This document shows, piece by piece, positions 17,575 through 25,687 of a DNA stretch of 64,000 nt. Made by a program: the position numbers and the translations under genes. How positions within the stretch are numbered: the stretch's first letter is position 1; every line of letters begins with the position of its first letter. The notes below the pieces were generated by a model that was not told the DNA's origin, ran no database searches, and saw only the letters and a list, made by a program, of their open reading frames with translations. The stretch spans positions 3,807,001-3,871,000 of the forward strand of contig NZ_CP023865.1 in the NCBI RefSeq assembly GCF_003711105.1. Reading direction: 5' to 3'. This DNA is from Actinoplanes teichomyceticus ATCC 31121 (lineage in GTDB: Bacteria; Actinomycetota; Actinomycetes; Mycobacteriales; Micromonosporaceae).

Positions 17575-18759
17575 ATGCGAGCGTTGACATGGCAGGGCAC
17601 CGGCAAGGTGTCCGTGGAAACCGTTCCCGACCCGAAGATCGAGGAGCCGACGGACGCCGTCGTGCGGATCACCTCGACCGCCATCTGCGGGTCCGACCTG
17701 CACCTGTACGACGTCCTGGGGATGTACCTGGACCGGGGCGACGTGCTCGGTCACGAGCCGATGGGCATCGTGGAGGAGGTCGGCTCCGAGGTCACCCACA
17801 TCAAGCCCGGCGACCGGGTGGTGATCCCGTTCAACATCTCCTGTGGCCACTGCTGGATGTGCCGGCGCGGGTTCTTCGCCCAGTGCGAGACCACCCAGGT
17901 CACCGAGCAGGGCAAGGGCGCCGCGCTGTTCGGGTACACCAAACTGTACGGTCAGGTGCCCGGCGGCCAGGCCGAGTACCTGCGGGTGCCGCAGGCGCAC
18001 TTCGGCCCGATCAAGGTGCCGGACGGGCACCCGGACGAGCGCTACCTGTTCCTGTCCGACGTGCTCACCACCTCCTGGCAGGCGGTGCGCTACGCCGACG
18101 TCACGCCGGGCGACACCGTGCTGGTCACCGGGCTGGGCCCGATCGGGCAGATGTCCGCGCGGATCGCCCGTCACCTCGGCGCGGAACGGGTGATCGCGGT
18201 CGACGACGTGCCGGAGCGGCTGGCGATGGCCCAGCGGCACGGCATCGAGGTGCTCGACCACAGCCGCGTCGACGACGTCCCGGCGGCCGTGTTGGAGCTG
18301 ACCCACGGGCGCGGCGCCGACGGGGTGATCGAGTCGGTCGGCATGGAGGCGCACGGTTCACCGCTGCAGTCGGCGGCGATGAAGGCGGCCGGGATGCTGC
18401 CCGACCCGCTGGCCCGCAAGGCCACCGAGACGATGGGGGTGGACCGGATGGCCGCGCTGCGCACCGCGTTCGCCGCGGTCCGCCGGGCCGGCACGGTGTC
18501 GATCATCGGCGTGTACGGCGGCAACGCCGACCCGATCCCGATGATGGACCTCTTCGACAAGGGTGTGACGCTGCGCATGGGGCAGGCCCACGTCAAGCGC
18601 TGGGTGGACGAGATCATGCCGCTGCTGACCGGGGACGCCGACCCGCTCGGGGTGGACGACCTGGTCACCCACCGGCTGCCGCTGGAGCAGGCCCCGCACG
18701 CCTACGAGATCTTCAAGAAGAAGCAGGACGGCTGCATCAAGGTGGTGCTCAAGCCCTGA
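17575..18759 (+). CDS. Zinc-dependent alcohol dehydrogenase, paralogue 2
   Basis: A 394-residue medium-chain dehydrogenase similar to the gene at 4379: ICGSDLH, GHEPMGIVEEVG, the structural-zinc cluster SCGHCWMCRRGFFAQC and the cofactor site TGLGPIGQMSARIA. It belongs to the formaldehyde-dehydrogenase-like branch. The ATG at 17575 aligns with the paralogue's start. It is divergent from the SDR gene, so the two could share substrates. Just after the stop lies an alternating pyrimidine-purine tract and a degenerate repeat array. Confidence 0.88.
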   Translation: MRALTWQGTGKVSVETVPDPKIEEPTDAVVRITSTAICGSDLHLYDVLGMYLDRGDVLGHEPMGIVEEVGSEVTHIKPGDRVVIPFNISCGHCWMCRRGFFAQCETTQVTEQGKGAALFGYTKLYGQVPGGQAEYLRVPQAHFGPIKVPDGHPDERYLFLSDVLTTSWQAVRYADVTPGDTVLVTGLGPIGQMSARIARHLGAERVIAVDDVPERLAMAQRHGIEVLDHSRVDDVPAAVLELTHGRGADGVIESVGMEAHGSPLQSAAMKAAGMLPDPLARKATETMGVDRMAALRTAFAAVRRAGTVSIIGVYGGNADPIPMMDLFDKGVTLRMGQAHVKRWVDEIMPLLTGDADPLGVDDLVTHRLPLEQAPHAYEIFKKKQDGCIKVVLKP

Positions 18760-18769
18760 GGCCGCGCGT

Positions 18770-18817
18770 GCCCTGCCGGCTGTGCGCGCGTGCGCGCGTG
18801 CGCGCGGATGGCAGGGC
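18770..18817. other. Z-DNA-prone tract inside an inverted repeat
   Basis: Eleven bases after the dehydrogenase stop, GCCCTGCC (18770-18777) and GGCAGGGC (18810-18817) form an 8-base inverted repeat. The loop contains 26 bases of perfect TG/CG alternation (18781-18806). Such tracts favour left-handed DNA under supercoiling. It may act as the terminator of the upstream gene. Confidence 0.55.
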
Positions 18818-18879
18818 GCCGGCGCCGCCGGGCGCCTGACCGCGAGGGCTTGCACCGCGGCTGGTCCCATCGCGGTTGG

Positions 18880-19010
18880 TTGGAGCGTGTCCGGTTCGCG
18901 TGCGGCCGGTTTGGCCGTGGCCGGTTCGGGCGTGCCGGGTTCGAGCGTGCCGGTTCGCGTGCGACCGGTTTGACCGCGGCCGGTTGGCCGTGCCGGGTTC
19001 GAGCGTGGCC
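18880..19010 (+). repeat. Degenerate 15-bp tandem array 3' of ADH 2
   Basis: About nine diverged units of 14-16 bases built on GCGTGCCGGGTTCGA-like sequence with a CCGGTT core. The plus strand is almost free of A. It fills most of the gap between the dehydrogenase and the katE promoter and codes for nothing recognisable. Confidence 0.6.
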
Positions 19011-19060
19011 GGTGGCGCCGGGGCCGGCCGGCAGCCAGGGCAATATCTGGGATGAATCCA

Positions 19061-19085
19061 GTTTGGCGCGGGGGGATGCGGGTAT
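19061..19085 (+). promoter_or_regulatory. SigB-type promoter of katE
   Basis: GTTT (19061-19064), 15 bases, GGGTAT (19080-19085): an exact match to the SigB/SigF consensus, 40 bases before the chosen katE start. It covers an in-frame ATG at 19084 and so rules that start out. Confidence 0.75.
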
Positions 19086-19125
19086 GGGGACTGCGCCGCA
19101 CACCCGAATGAGGAGTTTTGTCCGG

Positions 19126-21393
19126 ATGGAATCCCGTAGTCCCGCTGAAGTGATCAAGGATGCCGCCGAGGCCGCAGTCGAGGCGGTGACCGGCAGCGCC
19201 AAGCCCGACGTGCCCGGCAAGCCGGGCAGCGCGAAACCGACCGTGGAGGAGCCCACCACCCCCAAGGGCCCGCTGCCGCCGAGCCCGGAGCAGGGACAGC
19301 CGGACACCCGCACGCCGACCGGCGCCGAGACCGGCGCGCCGCCCACCGCGTTCGGCCAGCAGGGCGCCTTCCTGACCACCGCGCAGGGCGCCCGGCTGCG
19401 CGACACCGACCACTCGCTGAAGGCCGGCCCGCGCGGCCCGGTCCTGCTGCAGGACCACCACTTCCGCGAGAAGATCACTCACTTCGACCACGAGCGCATC
19501 CCGGAGCGCGTGGTGCACGCCCGCGGGGCCGGCGCGCACGGCGTGTTCACCAGTTACGGCACGGCGGCCAACCTGACCCGCGCCGGCTTCCTCAAGGAGA
19601 AGGGCAAGCAGACCGAGGTCTTCGTCCGCTTCTCCACCGTGCTCGGCTCGCGCGGCTCGGCCGACACGGTCCGCGACACCCGCGGCTTCGCCACCAAGTT
19701 CTACACCGACGAGGGCACCTTCGACCTGGTCGGCAACAACATGCCGGTGTTCTTCATCCAGGACGCGATCAAGTTCCCGGACATCGTGCACGCCGCCAAG
19801 TGGCACCCGGACCGGGAGATTCCCCAGGCGCAGAGCGCGCACGACACCTTCTGGGACTTCGTCTCGCTGCACACCGAGGCGCAGCACCACACCATGTGGA
19901 ACATGTCCGACCGGGGGATCGCGCGGTCGTACCGCATGATGGAGGGCTTCGGCGTGCACACCTTCCGGCTGATCAACGACGCCGGGGAGACCGTGCTGGT
20001 CAAGTTCCACTGGAAGCCGAAGCTCGGCGTGCACTCGCTGGTCTGGGAGGAGGCCCAGCTCGCCGCGGGCGTGGACCCCGACTACCACCGCCGGGACCTG
20101 TACGACGCGATCGAGGCCGGCGCGTACCCCGAATGGGAGCTGGGCCTGCAGGTCTTCCCGGACACCCCGGAGGAGACCTTCGCCGGGATCGACCTGCTGG
20201 ACGCGACGAAGATCGTGCCGGAGGAACTCGCCCCGGTGCAGCCGGTCGGCAAACTGGTGCTCAACCGTACGCCGACCAACTTCCACGCCGAGGTCGAGCA
20301 GGTCGCCTTCCACCTCGGCAACCTGGTGCCCGGCATCGACGTCACCAACGACCCGCTGCTGCAGGGCCGGCTCTTCTCGTACCTGGACACCCAGCTGACC
20401 CGGCTGGCCGGGCCGAACTTCCACCAGATCCCGATCAACCGGCCGCACGCCCCGGTCAACGACATGCTCCGCGACGGCTTCCACCAGCACGCGGTGCACG
20501 CGGGCGTGGCGCCGTACAAACCGAACTCGCTCGACGGCGGCAACCCGTTCCCGGCCGGGGACGCCGAGAACGCCTTCGTCGAGGTGCCGGTCACCGTCAC
20601 CGAGGCGCCCAAGGTGCGCGCCAACCCGGTCTCCTTCGACGACCACTTCAGCCAGGTGCGGTTGTTCTGGCTGAGCATGTCGCCGATCGAGAAGGAGCAC
20701 ATCATCCGGGCGTACACCTTCGAGCTGGGCAAGTGCTACCACCAGGAGATCCGGGAACGGCAGCTGCGCTGCCTGGCCAACATCGACCCGGTGCTGTGCG
20801 AGCAGGTCGCCAAGGGTCTCGGCCTGCCCGCCCCGGAGCCCACCATCGAGCTGCCCCAAGCGGAGCCGAGCCCGGCGCTGTCGCAGGTCGGGCAGCAGTG
20901 GCCGGCCGACGGACGGCTCGTCGGCATCGTCGTCGACGACACCGCCACCGACCTCAAAGGCGTCGAGGAGGTCCGCGAGACGATCGCCGCCGCCGGCATG
21001 GTCCCGCTGATCATCGCCCCGCACGGCGGCAAGGTCGGCGGGCTGACCGTGCAGCGTACGTTCGCCACCGCCCGCTCGATCGAGTTCGACGCGCTGCTGC
21101 TGGCCGCCTCGCCGGTCCCGGCGCCGGACGCGGTGCCGGCCCGCGACGAGAAGGCCGGCGCCCCGCGTACGGCCGCCGTCGACCCGCGGGTCAACATGCT
21201 GGTCGACGAGTGCTGGCGGCACGCCAAGGCGATCGGTGGCTGGGGCCCGGGCGCCGAGCTGCTGCGGCAGACCGGCCTGGCCGACACGCCCGGCGTCGTC
21301 GTGCAGGACACCGCGGCCGGCACCCTGGCCGCCGTCCAGCAGCTGATGGCCTCGCACCGGGTCTGGGAACGGTTCCCGGCCACGGTCGCCTGA
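19126..21393 (+). CDS. katE: Large-subunit catalase (HPII/KatE type)
   Basis: A 755-residue clade 2 catalase that decomposes hydrogen peroxide; E. coli HPII has 753. After a Pro/Glu-rich extension (about 1-85) the catalase core includes the distal histidine in ERVVHARGAGAHG, the Asn in LVGNNMPVFF and the haem-ligand Tyr in RLFSYLDTQ. The C-terminal flavodoxin/class I amidotransferase-like domain (about 600-750, VGIVVDDTATD) is typical of large catalases. GAGGAG lies 10 bases before the ATG; an ATG at 19108 is possible. A perfect SigB-type promoter and a strong terminator flank it. Confidence 0.95.
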   Translation: MESRSPAEVIKDAAEAAVEAVTGSAKPDVPGKPGSAKPTVEEPTTPKGPLPPSPEQGQPDTRTPTGAETGAPPTAFGQQGAFLTTAQGARLRDTDHSLKAGPRGPVLLQDHHFREKITHFDHERIPERVVHARGAGAHGVFTSYGTAANLTRAGFLKEKGKQTEVFVRFSTVLGSRGSADTVRDTRGFATKFYTDEGTFDLVGNNMPVFFIQDAIKFPDIVHAAKWHPDREIPQAQSAHDTFWDFVSLHTEAQHHTMWNMSDRGIARSYRMMEGFGVHTFRLINDAGETVLVKFHWKPKLGVHSLVWEEAQLAAGVDPDYHRRDLYDAIEAGAYPEWELGLQVFPDTPEETFAGIDLLDATKIVPEELAPVQPVGKLVLNRTPTNFHAEVEQVAFHLGNLVPGIDVTNDPLLQGRLFSYLDTQLTRLAGPNFHQIPINRPHAPVNDMLRDGFHQHAVHAGVAPYKPNSLDGGNPFPAGDAENAFVEVPVTVTEAPKVRANPVSFDDHFSQVRLFWLSMSPIEKEHIIRAYTFELGKCYHQEIRERQLRCLANIDPVLCEQVAKGLGLPAPEPTIELPQAEPSPALSQVGQQWPADGRLVGIVVDDTATDLKGVEEVRETIAAAGMVPLIIAPHGGKVGGLTVQRTFATARSIEFDALLLAASPVPAPDAVPARDEKAGAPRTAAVDPRVNMLVDECWRHAKAIGGWGPGAELLRQTGLADTPGVVVQDTAAGTLAAVQQLMASHRVWERFPATVA

Positions 21394-21407
21394 CCTTTCG
21401 GCCGAGC

Positions 21408-21445
21408 AACCCGGGACGCCGCCGCCGGTGGCGTCCCGGGTTTTT
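21408..21445 (+). terminator. Intrinsic terminator of katE
   Basis: AACCCGGGACGCC (21408-21420) pairs perfectly with GGCGTCCCGGGTT (21430-21442) over a 9-base loop and runs into TTTTT ending at 21445. The right arm plus T-run is the first unit of the tandem array that follows. Confidence 0.9.
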
Positions 21446-21625
21446 CGTGTGCGGCGTCCCGGGCGTTCTGCGTGCGGTGTCCCGGGTTTTTCGTGTGCGG
21501 TGTCCCGGGCGTTCTGCGTGCGGCGATCCGGGTCTTTCGCGTGCGGCCGTCCGGGGCTTCTGTGCGGCGCGCCGAGCTTTCTGTGCGGCGTCCCGGGCTT
21601 TTTGTGCGGCCATCCGGGGCGGTGC
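21430..21625 (+). repeat. Tandem array derived from the katE terminator arm
   Basis: Units start at 21430, 21453, 21476, 21499, 21522 and 21545 (five steps of exactly 23 bases), then 21566, 21587 and 21608 (21-base steps). Each unit is a variant of GGCGTCCCGGGTTTTTCG plus GTGC, that is the 3' arm and T-run of the katE terminator. Copies alternate between TTTTTCGTGTGC and CGTTCTGCGTGC endings, suggesting growth by duplication of a 46-base pair of units. Confidence 0.85.
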
Positions 21626-21659
21626 CCGCGGCGGCGTGGCGCGATCCGCGGCGAAGTTC

Positions 21660-21684
21660 GTTTGCCGGGCCCGGATCGGGGCAT
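21660..21684 (+). promoter_or_regulatory. SigB-type promoter of topoisomerase IB
   Basis: GTTT (21660-21663), 15 bases, GGGCAT (21679-21684), 32 bases before the ATG at 21717. One mismatch from GGGTAT. Confidence 0.55.
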
Positions 21685-21716
21685 CTGTCGGGCCGGCACC
21701 AGGGGAGGGGCAGGCC

Positions 21717-22694
21717 ATGGCGGAGCGGTTGCGGCGCAGCAGGTTGACCAAGCCGGGATACACCCGGCGGCGGTGCGGGCGCGGCTTCCACTACCTCGAC
21801 CCCGACGGCGGCACGATCCGCGACCGCGAGACCCTGGACCGCATCCGCGGCCTGGTCATCCCGCCCGCCTGGACCGACGTGTGGATCTGCCCGAACCCGC
21901 GCGGGCACATCCAGGCCACCGGGACCGACGCGGCCGGGCGCAAGCAGTACCGCTACCACCCGGACTGGCGGACCGCCCGGGACGAGGAGAAGTTCGATCG
22001 GGTACGGGAGATCGCCGGCCGCCTGCCGAGGATGCGCGACCGGCTGTGCGACGACCTGACCACCGGCCGGGGCCTGACCCGCGACCGGGTGCTCGCCGCC
22101 ATCGTCCGGCTGCTCGACCTGGGCATGTTCCGCCTCGGCGGCGACCAGTACGCCAACCGGGAGGAGGACCCGTCGTTCGGCCTGTCCACGCTGCGCCCCG
22201 AGCACGTGTGCTCGCGCAACGGCGAGCTGCTGCTGGAGTTCCCCGGCAAGGCGGGCGTGGAGCACTCCCGGGTCGTCGAGGACGGCGAGGTCGCGGCGGT
22301 GCTGACCGCGCTGAAGCGGCGCCGCCGCGGGGCGGACCGGCTGTTCGCGTACTGGAACGGATTTCGACGCTGCTGGCAGGAGATCCATGCCGACACGATC
22401 AACGACTATCTGCGCGAGATCAGCGGCACCCGGATGACCGCCAAGGACTTCCGCACCTGGCACGGCACGGTCACCGCGGCGGCCGAGCTCGCCGACGCGG
22501 GCCCGCAGCCGACCCCGACCAAGCGCCGCAAGGTGGTCGCGAAGGCGATGCGCACGGTCGCCGACCGGCTCGGCAACACCCCGGCGGTGGCCCGCGCCTC
22601 GTACGTCGACCCCCGGCTGCTGCAACGCTACGAGAACGGGCAGGCGCCCCGGCGCGGCGACGAGCGCGAGGTGCGGCAGCTGCTCAAGGAGTGA
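21717..22694 (+). CDS. DNA topoisomerase IB
   Basis: A 325-residue bacterial homologue of poxvirus/eukaryotic type IB topoisomerase, which relaxes supercoils through a 3'-phosphotyrosyl link. Active-site residues can be placed: Arg160 (SFGLSTLR), Lys178 (FPGKAG), Arg246 and His249 (FRTWHGT) and the nucleophile Tyr296 (ARASYVDPRLL). GGGGAGGGG precedes the ATG. The last nine codons (REVRQLLKE) and stop are part of a 71-bp repeat that continues for four copies past the gene. A SigB-like promoter links it to katE. Confidence 0.94.
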   Translation: MAERLRRSRLTKPGYTRRRCGRGFHYLDPDGGTIRDRETLDRIRGLVIPPAWTDVWICPNPRGHIQATGTDAAGRKQYRYHPDWRTARDEEKFDRVREIAGRLPRMRDRLCDDLTTGRGLTRDRVLAAIVRLLDLGMFRLGGDQYANREEDPSFGLSTLRPEHVCSRNGELLLEFPGKAGVEHSRVVEDGEVAAVLTALKRRRRGADRLFAYWNGFRRCWQEIHADTINDYLREISGTRMTAKDFRTWHGTVTAAAELADAGPQPTPTKRRKVVAKAMRTVADRLGNTPAVARASYVDPRLLQRYENGQAPRRGDEREVRQLLKE

Positions 22695-22970
22695 CCCGTG
22701 ACGGCGGCGGTGCGGCTCGGCGCGGCCGGCGCCCGGGCGAGGTGCGGCAGCTGCTCAAGGAGTGACCGGTCACGGCGGCGGTGCGGCTCGGCGCGGCCGG
22801 CGCCCGGGCGAGGTGCGGCAGCTGCTCAAGGAGTGACCGGTCACGGCGGCGGTGCGGCTCGGCGCGGCCGGCGCCCGGGCGAGGTGCGCCAGCTGCTCAA
22901 GGAGTGACCGGTCACGGCGGCGGTGCGGCTCGGCGGGCCCCCGGGCGAGGTGCGCCGGCTGCTCGAGCAG
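22668..22970 (+). repeat. 71-bp tandem repeat containing the topoisomerase 3' end
   Basis: Units begin at 22668, 22739, 22810 and 22881 with exact 71-base spacing, and a partial, deleted fifth at about 22947. Each starts GAGGTGCGGCAGCTGCTCAA, contains the codons VRQLLKE plus stop, and continues with the 12-base palindrome GTGACCGGTCAC. Because 71 is not a multiple of three, only the first copy is coding. The array fills the gap up to the LysR gene end at 22978. Confidence 0.92.
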
Positions 22971-22977
22971 CGATTCG

Positions 22978-23817
22978 TCACAGCCGCGTCGCGGTGCGGA
23001 TCAGCGCGGCCAGCGCCCGGGACCGGCTGTGCGCCGGCCAGGCGATCAGCGTGATCACCTGCGGCGCGTCCAGCACCGGGACCGCCGCCAGGTCGCCGCG
23101 CAGGTCGGCCCGGGCCGACTCGGGCAGCACCGTGCAGGCGCGGCCCAGCGAGATCAGCTGCAGCAGTTGCGTCGCGTCGCGGACGGCCGGGCCCGGCCCG
23201 TCCGGGTAGCTGCCGTCCGGGCGGGGCCAGCGCGGCATCGGCAGCCCGGGCAGGCCGGTGAGGTCGGCCATCCGGACGTGGTCCCGGCCGGCCAGCGGGT
23301 GCCCGGCCGGCAGGACCGCCACCTGGCTCTCCCGGCCCAGCTCCTCGGTGTCGAACCCGGCCGTCGAATCGAACGGCAGGTGCAGCAGGGCCACGTCGGC
23401 GCGCCCGTCGCGCAGCAGCCGTTCCTGCTCGGCGATCCCGCACAGCATCACCTCGACGGTGGTCGCGTCCGGCTCGTTCGCGTACGCGTCGAGCAGCTTC
23501 GCCAGCAGCTCCCGGGAGGCGCCCGCCTTCGCCGCCAGCACCAGCCCGGGGCCGCCCGAGGCGACCCGGCGGGTGCGCCGCTCGGCCGCCGCCACCGCGT
23601 CCAGCACCGCCCGGGCCTCCCGGTGCAGCACCGACCCGGCCTCGGTCAGCGTCGCGCCGCGGTTGGTGCGGGTCAGCAGCTGCACCCCGAGCCGGCGTTC
23701 CAGCTGAGCGATCGCCCGCGACAGTGGCGGCTGCGCGATGCCCAGCCGCTGGGCGGCCCGGCCGAAGTTCAGCTCCTCGGCGACCGCGACGAAATACCGC
23801 AGCTCCCGCGTCTCCAT
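22978..23817 (-). CDS. LysR family transcriptional regulator
   Basis: A 279-residue LTTR. The helix-turn-helix is at residues 2-60 (LRYFVAVAEELNFGRAAQRL and PPLSRAIAQLERRLG), followed by the type 2 periplasmic-binding-like effector domain. The ATG at 23817 gives the family start METRELRYF. It is divergent from an SDR gene 91 bases away with a T-N11-A palindrome between them, so it probably regulates that gene and itself. Effector unknown. Confidence 0.92.
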   Translation of the reverse strand: METRELRYFVAVAEELNFGRAAQRLGIAQPPLSRAIAQLERRLGVQLLTRTNRGATLTEAGSVLHREARAVLDAVAAAERRTRRVASGGPGLVLAAKAGASRELLAKLLDAYANEPDATTVEVMLCGIAEQERLLRDGRADVALLHLPFDSTAGFDTEELGRESQVAVLPAGHPLAGRDHVRMADLTGLPGLPMPRWPRPDGSYPDGPGPAVRDATQLLQLISLGRACTVLPESARADLRGDLAAVPVLDAPQVITLIAWPAHSRSRALAALIRTATRL

Positions 23818-23836
23818 GGCGGCAACCGTACCGTCG

Positions 23837-23851
23837 ATACCCGCAGGGTAT
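23837..23851. promoter_or_regulatory. LysR-type operator (T-N11-A)
   Basis: ATACCC-GCA-GGGTAT is a perfect inverted repeat and contains the LTTR T-N11-A signature. It lies between the divergent LysR and SDR genes, 20 bases from the LysR start. Confidence 0.7.
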
Positions 23852-23908
23852 GGCGACCGACCCGATCGGTGTTGGCGGCGCGCAGCGGGCGCCGACAGGA
23901 TCGGATGC

Positions 23909-24634
23909 ATGAGCGAACGAACGATTGCGCTGGTCACCGGCGCGAACAAGGGGATCGGTCACGAGATCGCGGCCGGTCTGGGCGCGCTGGGCTGGAGCGT
24001 GGGTGTCGGCGCCCGCGACCCCGGACGCCTCGACGAGGCCGTCGCCGCACTGCGCGCGGCCGGCGTGGACGCGTTCGGTGTGCCGCTCGACGTCACCGAC
24101 GACGCGAGCGTCGCGGCCGCCGCCGAGCTGGTCGAGCGGCGCGGCGGCCGTCTCGACGTCCTGGTCAACAACGCCGGCATCACCGGCGGCGTCCCGCAGG
24201 AGCCGACCCGCGTCGACCCGCAGATCATCCGTACGGTCGTGGAGACCAACGTCATCGGCGTCGTACGGGTCACCAACGCCATGCTGCCGCTGCTGCGCCG
24301 CTCGGCCGCGCCCCGGATCGTGAACATGTCCAGCAGCGTCGGCTCACTGGTCCGCCAGCAGACCCCGGGCGCCGAGACCGGCCCGATCGCCGCCGCCTAC
24401 AGCCCTTCGAAGACCTTCCTGAACGCCGTCACCGTGCAGTACGCCAAGGAGCTCGCCGGCACCGGCATCCTGATCAACGCGGCCTGCCCGGGCTACTGCG
24501 CGACCGACCTGAACGGTTTCCGCGGCCATCGCACCGCGCAACAGGGCGCACAGACCGCGATCCGGCTCGCCACGCTTCCCGACGACGGCCCGACCGGCGG
24601 CTTCTTCGACGACGACGGCAGCATCCCCTGGTGA
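23909..24634 (+). CDS. Short-chain dehydrogenase/reductase
   Basis: A 241-residue SDR close to the plant/actinobacterial carbonyl-reductase-like group. It has the cofactor motif TGANKGIG, then NNAGITGG, the catalytic Ser region VNMSSSVGS and Tyr/Lys in YSPSK, ending with the family-typical tail GGFFDDDGSIPW. Transcribed divergently from the LysR regulator, which probably controls it. Substrate unknown. Its 3' side opens a 920-base stretch without a clear gene. Confidence 0.92.
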   Translation: MSERTIALVTGANKGIGHEIAAGLGALGWSVGVGARDPGRLDEAVAALRAAGVDAFGVPLDVTDDASVAAAAELVERRGGRLDVLVNNAGITGGVPQEPTRVDPQIIRTVVETNVIGVVRVTNAMLPLLRRSAAPRIVNMSSSVGSLVRQQTPGAETGPIAAAYSPSKTFLNAVTVQYAKELAGTGILINAACPGYCATDLNGFRGHRTAQQGAQTAIRLATLPDDGPTGGFFDDDGSIPW

Positions 24635-24866
24635 GTCGCGGGTCGCGGTACGCGCACGGCTCGGCGGTCGGGCCCGGGCGTGCGGGGGCCGCGGCAGCGA
24701 CCTGTCCCGCAAGACCGTCCTCGGGTCGAGCCCCGGGTGAGGTGGGCGCCGGGTGTGGTGACCACCGCGGCAGCGGCGGCGGGTCCGGTGCCGGATGACC
24801 TCGGCTCCCGCGGGCGCGGCGGGGGGGGGGCCGTTCACCGCGGCCGCTTCGTCGGCGCGCCCGCCG

Positions 24867-24962
24867 GTGCCGGTCCGCTTGCGGCGCTTGCGCGTGCGGT
24901 GCCGGTCCGCTTGCGGCGCTTGCGCGTGCGGTGCCGGTCCGCTTGCGGCGGTAGCGCCTGCG
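24867..24962 (+). repeat. 32-bp tandem repeat, three copies
   Basis: Units GTGCCGGTCCGCTTGCGGCG plus 12 bases start at 24867, 24899 and 24931 with exact 32-base spacing; the third is diverged at its end. It lies within the gene-free stretch 24635-25555. No ORF here has convincing codon structure. Confidence 0.85.
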
Positions 24963-25098
24963 GTGTGTCCGGCCTTCGTGGCGCGGGTCTTCCGCTGTGT
25001 TGCGTCATTCGGGGGGCGGTCGTCCGGCGCGTCGGTCCTTTCGGGGTGCCGGCTTGTCCGCCGGGTCGGCCCTCGCGGCTTCCGCGGGGTCGACTCGT

Positions 25099-25400
25099 CC
25101 GTGGCGCCGCGTTCTCCGCGGTGTTGCTTTCCGCGGCTGTCCGCCGGGTTGGTTCTTCTGCGGCGGGGTCTTCTGTGGGTTCGGGTCGTTCCGTGGTGTG
25201 GGGTTGTCGGCTGCGTTGACCTCTGCGCGGCGGAGTCTTCTGCGGGTTCGGCGGTCCGTGGTGTGGGGTTGTCGGCTGCGTTGACCTCTGCGCGGCGGGG
25301 TCCTCTGTCGGTTTGGCGGTCCGTGGCGCTGCGTTGTCGGCCGCGTCGGTCTTTGCCGGCGTCTTCTGTGGGTTGAATCGTCCGTGGTGCTGCGCTGCCG
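25099..25400 (+). repeat. Degenerate ~65-bp tandem array
   Basis: The landmark CCGTGG(T/C)G recurs at 25191, 25256, 25321 and 25382 (65, 65 and 61 bases), with more diverged copies from about 25099. The shared part GGGTTGTCGGCTGCGTTGAC is duplicated perfectly at 25201 and 25266. The plus strand is very poor in A. Several open frames cross the array on both strands but only because stops are rare in it. Confidence 0.75.
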
Positions 25401-25490
25401 GCCATGTTCACCTTCGCGCCGCGCGGCTTTCCGCGGGGCGTGCGCTCTGCGCGCCGGCCCGCAACCGAGCGGTCGGGTGCGGCGGTCGAG

Positions 25491-25515
25491 GAATACGCGG
25501 ACGGAAGAAGGGTAG
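25491..25515 (+). promoter_or_regulatory. Possible SigB-type promoter of the DUF2243 operon
   Basis: GAAT (25491-25494), 15 bases, GGGTAG (25510-25515), 40 bases before the small ORF at 25556. Only the -10 region is convincing. Confidence 0.3.
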
Positions 25516-25555
25516 TCGGCGCGGAAGACAGGCCCATTGACGTACGGGAGTCCGC

Positions 25556-25687
25556 ATGACCACCACGGAGAGCCGGCCGGGCATCGCCGCCCTGCCGCTC
25601 GGCCAGCTCGAGCAGCGCCGTCCGTTGTCTGCCGAGATCCGCAGCCTGACCGCCGGGCAGCCGCGGCGGCGGGGGGCCCGCGCATGA
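25556..25687 (+). CDS. 43-aa ORF coupled to DUF2243
   Basis: An ATG ORF of 43 codons with GGGAG 5 bases upstream. It is soluble and basic at the end (GQPRRRGARA) with GQLEQRRPLSAEIRSL in the middle. Its TGA overlaps the ATG of the DUF2243 gene (ATGA), so translation of the two is probably coupled. No family recognised. It may be a real small protein or a translated leader for the membrane gene. Confidence 0.5.
   Translation: MTTTESRPGIAALPLGQLEQRRPLSAEIRSLTAGQPRRRGARA

Noticed and set aside
18358..21699. A 1113-codon minus-strand open frame opposite katE and the ADH
   Set aside because: It is a shadow of katE: the katE frame has complete family motifs, while the antisense translation is Arg/Val/Gly-rich without any domain.
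24635..25555. Long Arg/Ala-rich or Val/Cys-rich proteins crossing the repeat stretch
   Set aside because: Their sequence follows the tandem repeats in every frame and there is no start with a ribosome site.
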